The position numbers and the translations under genes were made by a program. A stretch of DNA of 64,000 nt from Panax quinquefolius (Eukaryota; Streptophyta; Magnoliopsida; Apiales; Araliaceae), in contig CM035163.1 in NCBI GenBank assembly GCA_020205615.1, positions 46,035,652 to 46,099,651 of the forward strand, written 5' to 3'. The notes beneath the pieces are model-generated. The model saw only the letters and a program-made list of their open reading frames with translations. It did no database searches and was not told the DNA's origin. Position 1 is the first letter of the stretch. The number at the start of each line of letters is the position of its first letter. Positions 35,490 through 46,228 of the stretch are shown piece after piece.

Positions 35490-38248
35490 AATTGTTTTTT
35501 TGTTGGGTTAGAGGTTTGAGGTGTTGATTATGTACATGTATAATATGATAATTGTTATATAGAAGTTGTATTGAGTAATCAGATTCATGTAAAAGTGGTT
35601 TGTAGAAGAAAATTAAGATAACAGTGTTTTGTAAAAATAGCTTAGTAAGTACAAAATTTGATGTTCAATCCTTGCTAGAATCTGTTAATTGGTTATATAT
35701 TGTGTTAGTATATCAAGAAACAAAAACAACGGAAGTTAAACGAACCAATTTGGTTGAGAAACGAATTCGTAGCGAACGAATTCGCTAAATTGTCAAAACA
35801 TGAACAATTAGTATGAACATGAGTTGTAAATTCATATTTGGGTTAGTTAATGTTTATGTTAGTTGATGGGTATTTGGTATGTTGTAGTTTTATGAGTTAC
35901 AAACCTATAGAATCGAAAATGAACTAAATTGGATGTGTATAACTCATGTTATGATCATCGGAAGGGGTTGGGGTCTGTAAAATTGCGAAGGAAAGAGCAT
36001 GAGGGGTCAGATCTTGCTTCCCAAGGCACACATTGACCGCCTCAAGGTCAATTAAAGGCCTTGCTACAGGCATCATCGCTTATTGGTGGACCGCTTCCTC
36101 GACTGCAGTAGTAAATTAAGCATAACTTTTTCATACGAACTCCGATTGAGGTGATTCAAGGTGATCCGGAACGAGGACAAATAGACCTAAAACTTTTGTT
36201 CTTTAAGTTTTTCAATTTGAGATTTTAAAAAGGGTCAAAATAGTAATCTTTGTGACTATTACGTATTTAGAGGCAATCGGAGGGTGTCGAACGAGCACAT
36301 ACGCAAGTATAGTGCTCCCGACAATATAATATGTTATTCTAAGTGGTGTAACATGAAAATGCATGATATTATACATGATATATAAGATTTCCTTGCTCAT
36401 AATAGAAAGAATTAGTATAACTTAGTATGTGTTTTGAAAAGAAACTTGGACATTTTAAAAATATTATTCATGAGCATTGTATTGTCTAAACTTCTGAACT
36501 TTTAGGATGACATACTAGTAACTATTGGGTCTTTAAACATGGCTTATATGTGTAAACATGATAGGACTTTTATGCCTCTAGGCATGATGGATACGTGCAC
36601 ACTACTAGATAGACATACTATGAACTATACATGTCTTAAAGTAAGATTTCAAGTCATAAACCATGATAGTCATACGATTACATGTAAGCATGTATATTGA
36701 AAGTTGTTTAACCTCGTGGGTGGTCATATAGTTAGGCCCTTGTTGTATGAACTTACTTACCCGTGAAATAAATGGCAATAAAGCTATAAAGTGTAAAACA
36801 ACTTAAGGTAAATACAAGAAGCACCAAACTTGGGCTAAGACCTCATAACATGTGGGTAAGATATGTGTTAACAGTTATGCATGCTAAGAACCAAGATGAA
36901 ACTAGAAAATACTCAACTCTTGTGCGGCGTCAGGGTGACTGCTCATGTAGTCCCTAAGCTTCAACTGTATGCAGCAGCCTACGCCTACGTAAGCGTTGAT
37001 GCCTAATTATTTTAACTTTGATCTGAACCTTATAGCATGTGTAATGAATGTCTAAAGCTATAATACTTGATATAGATGATGTTTAAGCATGAGATCATGT
37101 AATGGTTATATAAAACACAAAGTTGTTAAATTTTATTAAAGTTTGTAAAATATAAGAACGATGTAGATCGCGTATCTATGAACTTTAAATATGTGTCGAA
37201 CACATAGCGAGTCAAGTGTGTGAATGATATATATTAATGTTGATGTCAAGTATGAGTGGTTAAGGTATACCTATACATATCTAGCTATTCTAAGAGTATG
37301 ATGAGAAATTGAAAGGTAGGTTTTACAAATCTAGTTAGGAAACAATGTAACGTTACTGTTATATTAAGAATGTATGGAATATATGACTAATGGATGTGAG
37401 TCCATGATTATATAACTGTATAGGATTACACGAAGTGCAGATAAGCGTTAAGCAGTTAAGTTGTAGTTCATAAACTACGAATCAGGCAAGTCTTTTAGTT
37501 CCTATTTGCTATGTGAATTTGATTGTTTTAAATCTTTATTGCAAAGAGCATGATGTGTTATATATATGTTGAATGTATGAAATGTTAAAGTCAACTTATG
37601 ACTACGTTGTTTGAGTAAAAGCATCTTGATTGAGTAAGGAACTCAATCGTTATACTTGTTATATGAACCGTAATATGTATGTTATGTTAGTCCAATGTTT
37701 ATGAGATATATGTTGAGCATGTTATTATGTGTTACGTGTTGCATGAAAACTGTTAGATTTTGCTGGGTTGTTGAGCTCAACCTTGCAAATAACCATTTTT
37801 GCAGGTTAAGGATTGAAGGTAACACTATGTGCTACTTGAATGACGTGGATCAGAAATAATACACGAAGATTAATATTTTAGCTAAAGTTGCTATTTCTTT
37901 ATACCATGATTAAGATTCATGAGATGTACTAAACATTTTATGATGTATAGTTTTATGTTGAGTTGTAAAGCTATAGTTAGAGTTATCTGATATGTAAAGG
38001 TTATCGGATTGAAATATAAAATATAATATAATAACAGTGATAAAGTGAATCATAAAATAAGATTGATTCAAAGGCATGTAGATGATAAAGGTTTTGATTC
38101 AGGGAATTAAAGTAAGAAGACATAAAAGTTTTAATTATTCCATTTTTTATAAAGCTTAACATCGAATAATGATGTAAAATTAGAAGTTAGACGTATTATT
38201 AACGACCGAAGTTAATAATTAAATTGTATGAATTTTGGGGTCGTTACA
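35490..38248 (+). repeat. E5 3' LTR, 5'-truncated
   Basis: Corresponds to 32612-35373 of the first LTR; the first 620 bp including the TATA-like site are absent. It ends GGGGTCGTTACA followed by the target duplication. Confidence 0.87.
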
Positions 38249-39774
38249 GGTGATCCACCAAAGAAGAAGAATTTTCAAGAAGAAGGGTATATTTGCTAAA
38301 ACCCTAGTTTTTCCTATCTCTATAGAAAAAGGGGGCGTACTATCCAACAATTAGAATTACGTATATATGATATCTGATATAAGACTCCTCTTATAAAAAT
38401 ATCAGGTAACCCTATTTTAATTAAAATAAAGTATTATTCATTTAATTAAACTCTTTTAATTAAATGAGCTCCCTAATCTTATTAGGGATAATTAATTAAA
38501 CTCCTTTAACTAATTTTTCCTCCTAATCCTATTAAGAATAAATGAGAGTACTTATATTAAATTAATTTCTAAACTATTTTAGAAATTAAAATAATAATAA
38601 TTGCAATAATATTAATAAGACTCTCTTATTAATTTATATTTAATATTTCTAAAATATTAAATAATAAATATTAAGCTATTTAATTTATTCTATCACCATA
38701 GATTAAATTAAATATACTTAACATATTATTACGATTATGTCATTAACTTCTTAAATAATTATTCTTCTTTTTATGGTGTGACCCTTTGGGGTTCTCCATA
38801 TTAAACAAAGTTGTGAATAAATCAATTAGAACAATTCTAATCTTATTTAAATAAATAAATTAAGCTATTAATTTATTTAAATAAATAATATTTATTCTAC
38901 AATAGGGATAAGCCTTCCTAGCGATCAACGACTTTTCAAATAATATAGATTTCAACATTAATCATAAAAGAACCTTTGAGTAAATAGTTACCGTACAATT
39001 CAATCCTTCCACCATACAATATCCCAATTAAATATAAGACATGGAATTACTGTCAAGTCTTATTTTATTTAATTATATGTATTTCCACCTTGGCCAAGGA
39101 TTCCTGGATTATCATTTATCGAATCACATAGGACATTTCTCTTCTTTTACTAAAAGTGGTAGATTCTTTATTGATCATTCATTATCTTCATATATAACTT
39201 CTTACACCCAAGGATACCCTTTGATATACACTAAGAGTCTTAAGGAATAAGTCAAAGTGTAATTCATTATATATAAGATACTATGATGATCTCAAGTCTA
39301 AGGATCATTTATACTACTATCACTACAAGAATTCCTATTGACAGACAAGTAAAACTCCATTAGGTATTCCTTAGCGAGTCACGTTCAGTGAACTTATTCT
39401 CTAATAAGCACCTTCATACTTGCTTTAGTGTCTCCACACAAATGATCATGAGATCAATCATCCTCATCCAATGAGCAAGCAACGTACGTAGCAATCTATC
39501 CGAATTCACTAATCCCCTTTTTAGTAATCCATTGATTGGGAACATTTTAGTTTTAAGCTATCTAAGAATTTAGATCTCATTAGCATGATCTCATCATGAT
39601 TCTAAAAGCATTGCTTAAAACTATGGGTTTATCACATATTTTTAAAACAACACCATATAGATAATAAATGCCTTTAATAAATAATTCTTTTATTAATAAA
39701 TAAATAAATAAGATTGATTACAAAGTATATGCTTTATCATCATACATGAATTGCTTGTATGCATACTACTTTCA
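38249..39774 (-). repeat. C2 3' LTR, part 2
   Basis: Resumes after E5 and ends at CTACTTTCA, matching 54281-55859. It lacks about 60 bp present in the right LTR at 55110-55172. Confidence 0.88.
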
Positions 39775-39786
39775 ATCTCCCACTTG
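39775..39786 (-). other. C2 polypurine tract
   Basis: Element-strand GCAAGTGGGAGAT next to the 3' LTR, a typical copia PPT. Confidence 0.75.
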
Positions 39787-39788
39787 CA

Positions 39789-40346
39789 CTAAAGCCAATC
39801 ATCGTGGTATCTCATACCCATCTTCTCTAAGTGACGATCGAACTGCTGTTGTGTTAACGCTTTAGTAAATGGATCTGCAATATTGTCTTGAGAGTCCACA
39901 CGCTCTAGGGTGACGTCTCCTCTTTCAATGATCTCTCTGATCAAATAAAACTGTCGCAACACGTGTTTGGATTTCTGATGAGACCTGGGTTCCTTAGCTT
40001 GCGCAACAGCTCCGGTGTTGTCAAAGAATAAAGGTATTGGTCCTGTAATGCTAGGAACAACACCAAGTTCGGTAATGAACTTCTTCATCCAAACAGCTTC
40101 CTTTGCAGCTTCACTTGCAACTATGTACTCTGCCTCTGTCACTGAATCAGCAACTGTTTGCTGTTTCGAACTCTTCCAACTCACTGCGCCACCGTTTAAG
40201 GTAAACACATACCCCGAAATAGATTTACTGTCATCTTGGTCCATTTGAAAATTTGAGTCTGTGAAGACCTCTAGTTTCAATTCAGACCCACCGTAGACAA
40301 GAAATACATCCTTAGTTCTTCTTAAGTACTTTAGGATATTTTTCAC
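39789..40346 (-). pseudogene. C2 RNase H
   Basis: An open minus-strand frame of 185 codons. It has YLRRTKDVFLVYGG, FTDSNFQMDQDD with the first Asp, ISWKSSKQ-type AVSWKSSKQQTVADS, TEAEYIVASEAAKEA with Glu, and FFDNTGAVAQAKEPRSHQKS with the next Asp. It ends NIADPFTKAL...GMRYHDDWL, the usual copia end. It is cut off from RT by a frameshift near 40343. Confidence 0.9.
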
Positions 40347-41917
40347 TGCCTTCTAGTGTTCTTCCCTGGATTCGACTGATATCTGCTTGTTACACTAAGA
40401 GCATGAGCAACATCTGGTCTAATACATATCATACCGTACATGATAGATCTTATTGCTGAAGCATAAGGATTCTTTCTCATATGGTCTCTCTCCTCAGGTG
40501 TCTTTGGGGCCTGTTTCTTGGAGAGATGTATTCCATGGCTCATCGACATTAGACCTCTTTTGGAATCTTCCATGCTAAACCTCTTTATCATCGAGTTAAT
40601 GTACGTTCATTGGGACAAGCCAAGCATCCTTTTAGATCTATCTCTATAGATCCTTATCCCCAAGATATAGGATGTTTCTCCCAAGTCCTTCATGGAAAAG
40701 TGTTTAGATAACCAGATTTTAATTGATTGTAGCATAGGAATATCATTCCCTATCAGTAATATATCATCAATATATAATACGAGGAATGAAACAAATACCC
40801 CACTAACCTTCTTGTACACACACGGTTCATCCTCATTTTTGATAAAATCAAACTCTTTGATTGTCTCATCAAAACGGATGTTCCACCTACGAGAAGCTTG
40901 CTTCAATCCATAAATGGATCGTTGTAGCTTACAGCCTTGATTTATTCCAACCTTTGAAATAAATCCCTTTGGCTGTGTCATATACACATCCTCCTCAAGT
41001 TTCCCATTGAGGAAGACCGTTTTCACGTCCATCTGCCAGAATTCGTAGTCATGGTATGCTGCAATCGCAAGGAAAATCCGAATGGACTTGAGCATTGCTA
41101 CTTGTGAGAAGGTTTCGTCATAGTTAACTCCTTGTCTTTGTTTGAAACCTTTTGAAACTAGTCGGGCCTTATAGGTCTCTACATTGCCGTTTTCTCCAGT
41201 CTTTCTTTTAAAGACCCATTTACACCATATATGCTTAATGCCTTCATGTGGTGAAACCAAAGTCCATACTTGGTTTTCATACATGGAGTCCATCTCGGAT
41301 TTCATGGCTTCTTGCCACTTCTCTGAGTCTTTATTACTCATAGCATATTCGTAATTCAATGGATCATCATCATCTATGATGCGTACCTCATCGTCATCCT
41401 CTATGACAAGTCCATACCTATCAGGTATCTTTGGTACTCTTCCAGATTTACGAATAGGGTATGGTACAGAAGGAATCTCTACTTGGTTAGGTACCTGACT
41501 TTGATCTGTAGTATTTTGTGGTTCTTGAACCTCTTCAAGATATATCTTACTCCTACTGACCCCTTCAAGGATAAACTCCTTTTCTAAGAAGGAAACATGT
41601 TTCGCAACAAACACCTTTTGATCAGTTGGATGATAGAAATAATACCCCGATGTTTCTTTAGGGTATCCCACAAATCTACATTTGTCAGATCTAGTCTGTA
41701 GCTTATCATTTTCAAACTTTTTGACATAAGCTGGACAACCCCAAGTCTTAACATGCTTAAGATTTGGTTTCCTCCTTGTCCATAACTCATATGGGGTCTT
41801 GGGGAGGGATTTTGTAGGTACCTTGTTAAGTAGGTATGCAGCCGATTCTAGGGCATATCCCCAGAAGGAAACTAGAAGGTCGGTAAAGCTCATCATGGAT
41901 CGAACCATGTCCAACAA
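40343..41917 (-). pseudogene. C2 integrase C-terminal region and reverse transcriptase
   Basis: A 436-codon open frame (41917-40607) covers the integrase end (YLLNKVPTKSLPKTPYELW, WGCPAYVKKF, FVGYPKETSGYYFY). An acidic linker follows. RT then shows WCKWVFKRK, RLVSKGFKQ, WQMDVKTVFLNG, YGLKQASRRW and the catalytic YIDDILLIG. A TGA at 40607-40609 interrupts it. The RT thumb then continues in the same frame to 40343 (GIHLSKKQAPKTPEER, IMYGMICIRPDVAHALS). In WQMDVKTVFLNG the usual Ala after the catalytic Asp block is Val. It is the longest intact coding stretch in the window. Confidence 0.92.
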
Positions 41918-42432
41918 TGTTCAATTTCTCCTTTCAGATACACCATTCATCTGTAACGTCCCTGGTGGAGTCCATTGTGAAATTATACCATTTTCTTTGA
42001 GACAATTGAGAAACTCACCACTTAAGTATTCTCCTCCTCGATCAGATCGAAGAATCTTAATACTCTTACCAGTTTGCTTCTCTACTTCACTTCTAAACTC
42101 TTTGATTTGTATTTCATTAAATACACATATCCAAATCTTAAGTGATCGTTAGTGAATGTAATAAAATAAGAATACCCTCCTCGTGCAGTCGTTGTTATAG
42201 GTCCACATACATCTGTGTGTACCAACGCTAACAACTTTGTAACTCTTTCTCCTTTTCCACTAAAAGGAGATTTAGTCATTTTGCCCATGAGACAAGATTC
42301 ACAAGTTGGATATGATTCATAATCCGATAGCTCTAGGATCTCATCTTTATGCAACTTGGATAATCTTATTTCATTAATATGACCGAGTCTACAGTGCCAC
42401 ATGAAGGTATAATTAACATCATCTCTTTTCAT
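41918..42432 (-). pseudogene. C2 integrase catalytic region
   Basis: The zinc-binding block is WHCRLGHI...CESCLMGKM. Asp one is in HTDVCGPI, Asp two in RSDRGGEYLSGEF (about 42030), Glu in VSERRN (about 41930). A TGA follows VSERRN where CGA (Arg) would be expected, a C-to-T nonsense change. The frame breaks near 42082. Confidence 0.87.
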
Positions 42433-42840
42433 TTTCTTAGTTTGTTAAATTTGAAGTATATTTTCATGCAAGTCAAGTATATAAAGTCCATTTCGCAAAT
42501 TACCAACACCATATAAAACATTATTATTATAAATAGAACAATTTTTGTTCTTTATTATAATGTTAAAACCATCCATATCCAATACAGATATAGAAATAAT
42601 GTTTCTAATGATATTTGGAATAAAATAACAATTATTTAAATTAATGAACTTGCCGTAGGCGTATAAAACAATAAGTCCTCTCCATTAATGCAAAGAACCT
42701 TTGCTCCATTTCCCACTCGTGAAGACGACCTCATCCTTGCTTTCGACTTTCTACTTGACCAATCCTCGCATATTATTACATATGTGAGAACCACGTACTT
42801 ATCCAATACCCAAGTAGAAGATTGACTTTCAAAAAATTAA
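42433..42840 (-). pseudogene. C2 protease remnant, catalytic site lost
   Basis: Fragments in several frames. Where the retropepsin signature should be, the frame reads YWISTWFSHM, so Asp and Gly of D-T-G are replaced by Ser and Trp. Downstream, IGYGWF and the repeated short AT-rich frames are not readable further. Frame shifts are too many for a reliable boundary. Confidence 0.6.
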
Positions 42841-43710
42841 TTTCAATCATAAACAAACCTTGATTAGGATTTGAAGCTTCTCCAAGCTTCTTCTGCTTTT
42901 GTTCTGCAAGATAATCCTTCCAGTTCCTCTTCCAGTGACCTGGCTTGTTGCAATGGAAGCAAATTCCTTTGCTAATGGATCGTGTTTCTTTTGATCCTTC
43001 ACTTTCGCCTTTCCCTTAGCCTTCTTGGATTTCTTCTTTTCGGAAGATACCTTGGGCCTCTTCCTTTTCTTGGAAGAATCATCCACCAGTAAGACATGGT
43101 TCTTTTTGGATGGGAAGTGACCTTCAGCAGTTTTCAACATGTTAAGTAACTCAGGAAAGCTGACGTCCAACTTATTCATGTGAAAATTCACAACAAATTG
43201 TAAGAAGGTGCCAGAGAGTGACTACAAGATCAAATCTTGACTCAATTCCCCATCCATAATGAACCCAAGCTGTCCAAGACGTTCAATCAGATTGACCATC
43301 TTTAGGACATGAGTCTCAACAGTAGTACCCTCGGTCATCCGAGATCGGAAGAGCTCCTTAGATATTTCATATCTAGCAGTCCTACTTTGCTCACTATATA
43401 ACTCTTGAAGGTGCAGTAGCATAGTAGGAGCATCCATGGTTTCATGTTGACGCTGAAACTCGTTACTCATAGATACGAGCATGATGCATTGAGCCACAGA
43501 TGCATCATCTTTCCACTGTTTAAAAGTGTCAATCTCTTCCTCAGAGGCTGTTTCTGCAACTTTTGCAGGTACGGGCGAATTTAAGACATAAGAAATCTTT
43601 TCAGCAGTGAGAACAATTCTCAGATTCCTTAACCAGTTCGTGTAGTTTGGTCCCATTAGGTTTATTCGAAGATCAAGTATGCTACGCAGTGAAATTAGTG
43701 AATGTGACAT
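42841..43710 (-). pseudogene. C2 gag
   Basis: ATG at 43710 (MSHSLISLRSIL). Typical copia Gag: GPNYTNWLRNLRIVL, then IMLVSMSNEFQRQHE, MLLHLQELY, SRTARYEISKELFRSRM and VLKMVNLIERLGQLGF, followed by a Lys-rich tail (SSKKRKRPK, EKKKSKKAKGKAK). A stop near 43222 is followed by reopening. The zinc knuckle at about 42895-42965 reads CFHCNKPGHWKRNW, with the last cysteine replaced by Trp, and lies in a shifted frame. Confidence 0.85.
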
Positions 43711-43900
43711 TTTCAAAATTTTGCATGTAAGAAGACAATATTTTAGCAAACATTCATTTAATTAATTGCCAAAATAAATTATGTCTTATTTTATATTGGT
43801 ATCTCCCACTATTTTTTTCAGACTATATTACCCTCATTTATATAGTTCGGCAAAATCTAATTAAAGTTTTTGCTAGTGAGAATAAGGATCTCATTTCAAA

Positions 43901-43938
43901 TATATATAGCCTTGTGGTGACACAACAAACTATATATA
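43901..43938. other. Stem-loop module copy 1
   Basis: 9-bp perfect arms TATATATAG / CTATATATA enclose CCTTGTGGTGACACAACAAA. Inside the head, TTGTG and CACAA can pair around GTGA. See the finding on covarying stems. Confidence 0.75.
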
Positions 43939-44090
43939 AATAAATAGGTTGACAACTCCATGTCAATTACATCATCATGTAACTCCTTATGTTTTGTCTC
44001 TTAGATTATTTTGATCAAGTGGTGGCACATTCGAATCAAAATTATCTAAGTTAAGTCCAAGCTAGCACTTCCATATATTCAAAAAAGAAA

Positions 44091-44126
44091 AATATTGTCC
44101 TTGTGGTGACACAACAAAACAATATT
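44091..44126. other. Stem-loop module copy 2
   Basis: 8-bp perfect arms AATATTGT / ACAATATT enclose the identical 20-nt head. The arm sequence differs from that of copy 1. Confidence 0.75.
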
Positions 44127-44170
44127 GTTCAATCTTCTTTATAAACATCAAATGTGATAAATTAACATCT

Positions 44171-44224
44171 TAAATATTTAATACTTGCCTTGTGGTGACA
44201 CAACAAACTCATATTAAATATTTA
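44171..44224. other. Stem-loop module copy 3
   Basis: 13-bp perfect arms TAAATATTTAATA / TATTAAATATTTA enclose CTTG, the identical 20-nt head and CTCA. Confidence 0.75.
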
Positions 44225-45101
44225 ATACTCTATTAATTTTATCATGCTAAAAGGCGACGTTCGATATTCTAAATATCTTTGAACGCTTAAGACTTAATAT
44301 AAAAAAAACTTTGAGAGATTTGTTATTTTTGTCTCATCTTGTTTAGTACGCATGCAAATATATATATAAAATACGTGTCATATTATTAAACATACGAAAC
44401 ATGTTTGCATAATATAATATATATATATATATATATATAATACTAGCATGCACATATAGAATATTATATTTTACCCGGATTGATTATGGACTTTTATTCT
44501 AGTTTGATTCACTAGAGCCACCAAGTGAACCAAAAGGTCAAACCCTAGGGTGCAAGAACAAATATTTAAATATAACTATTACATTTAAACCCGAGCTCCA
44601 TTACAAACGGGTCTTCGAGCGCTCCTTTCTCCCTGATCTCCGGTTCTTCGAAAAAAATTCTAACTAATCCTATTACATAAACTATTTAATTTAAATAGAA
44701 ACATTGATCAGCAGTCAAGAGGAAGTACATAGGAGAGAGATAGAATTTATGTCAAGAAGAAAATCAGAAAAGACGAAGTACGCAGACCCCATTTAATAAA
44801 ACTCATTCATTCAAACATCCAACCAAAATAAATCTAATCACATTGGTCAATAGTCCATAATCAATCACATTTATTATCATACATATCATCATATGTATCA
44901 ATAAATAAAATCATTCCATATATATATGAATATCATTTAATGGACAATTTTATGTTGCATGAAATTCAATTTCAAGATTAAAATAAATTCTTTATTTTAA
45001 TTATAAATTATTTAAAATATTATATATTATAATATTCAATTTAACCGAACGGTGTGGCATGTTTTTTTAAAAAAAACATGTTGATACTTCCTGAATAACC
45101 G

Positions 45102-45130
45102 AATATATATATATATATATATATATATAT
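45102..45130. repeat. (AT)n tract, left border of EPRV
   Basis: Pure AT dinucleotide run ending directly at the first EPRV base. A matching run borders the other end (52987-53027). Confidence 0.9.
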
Positions 45131-45162
45131 TTCCCTCCTCAAATGGTATCAGAGCCATGTTG
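45131..45162 (+). other. EPRV terminal repeat (left) and primer-binding site
   Basis: After TTCCCTCCTCAAA comes TGGTATCAGAGCCATGTTGC from 45144. TGGTATCAGAGC is complementary to the 3' end of initiator tRNA-Met, the minus-strand primer site of caulimovirids. The first 21 bases recur at 52967-52987. Confidence 0.85.
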
Positions 45163-45591
45163 CTAATCTCTGATCTAGCGACCAGTAAGATCTGTTAATT
45201 TGCTTCATTAAAACTGTTTTCAAAAATCATTTCATCCTTTATCGGAAGTCACCTAACTTCATCAGAAACACCTTGTTCACGTCAACCCTAGTAAGTCTCT
45301 TGTGCGGCGCTAGTGATGGGTTTTAGAACAATAGGTATGAGTCTACCCGTAAGAGGGTCTGCGAATGGAAGATAAAGAGTGAATAAAATTTTGAACTCAA
45401 AGAATAATGAGTAGGTTATTTAGATCTAACTCCTCGACTAGTCATAGGTCAACTTTACAACCTATACCGTATATATAGTTAATCGGAAGAAAACAGCTTA
45501 TGAAAATATCGACCAAAGTTTTACATAATTGAATATACCTGCAATTTCTCCCAAAGAAATTTATCGATCAACATTTTTAGATAACTTTAAA

Positions 45592-46187
45592 ATGATTACA
45601 ATGTTAAAACAGTTGAAAAAATCTATGCTTATTAACAAAGAATATGAAAATTGTAACCTTCTTTCCTTGAAGTTATTAAAAAACATAGAAAAAGGGTTAT
45701 AATTTCATCCACATAGGTCTAGTTCAAGTAAGCGAAATAAACCATTGAACATTAAAGGAATTAATTCAAGTATCTACCTGCCTCTCGGAGATGCTAGATT
45801 TTGAATTATTATCCAAGCATAATAGGTGCTATGGAAGCCGATCCGCATGATGGTCCTATCCATTTTAATTGCTTTCCTGACTTCACACTTAGTCTAAGTG
45901 ATCAACACCTACTAAAAGCTTTAACATTAAATATTAAAACAGCAGGAGAAATTACACAAATGATTGAAGGTTCTCAACCAATTGCTTTAATCTATAGAAT
46001 TTATTATAAGACCATGAAGACTAATTTGAATGTCCATGCTCTTAATAAAAGCCCTAAAGATCACACAGTATTAATTCAAAGTTCAACCAGTGATGCTAAT
46101 ATCCGGATCCTAGAACAATTCTATGGAAAGATATTACATTACCAAGTCAATGGATTTTACCAAGTGAAATACCACGTGAAACTGTAG
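45592..46187 (+). pseudogene. EPRV movement protein (30K-type), broken
   Basis: 45801-46187 is open and shows the caulimovirid movement-protein core: FTLSLSDQHLLKALTLNIKT, then SQPIALIYRIYYKTM, then HTVLIQSST. An upstream stretch from the ATG at 45592 looks like its N-terminus, with one in-frame stop near 45700 and a shift before 45801. Such proteins carry genomes through plasmodesmata. A stop at 46187 separates it from the following region, which in the ancestor was probably continuous. Confidence 0.78.
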
Positions 46188-46228
46188 TAAACAACGAGTG
46201 AACATTGAAAACATAAGGCAATTTTACG

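Larger units (their letters stand above)
31992..38248 (+). mobile_element. E5: gypsy-type element reduced to LTR, PBS and a truncated LTR
   Basis: A complete 5' LTR (3382 bp), a PBS, about 100 bp of internal sequence, then a second LTR lacking its first 620 bp. There is no coding region. The ends TGTAATATCCC...GGGGTCGTTACA and the tRNA-iMet PBS fit plant chromoviruses, but no protein domain remains to prove it. The inner junction shares AATTGTTTTTT with the LTR, so the loss of internal region plus U3 looks like one microhomology deletion after insertion. Confidence 0.85.
43711..45101 (-). other. C2 leader, gag-proximal part
   Basis: Non-coding. It has three stem-loops (43901-44224) and an (AT)n run near 44415-44440. 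At 44590-44660 there is a GC-richer patch (CGGGTCTTCGAGCGCTCC, TCTCCGGTTCTTCG). The right end is the (AT)n tract into which the EPRV is set. Confidence 0.65.

Noticed and set aside
45144..45163. Copia or gypsy LTR element starting at this tRNA-Met site
   Set aside because: No LTR precedes it, no integrase follows RNase H, and a movement-protein core is present. The unit is a pararetrovirus.
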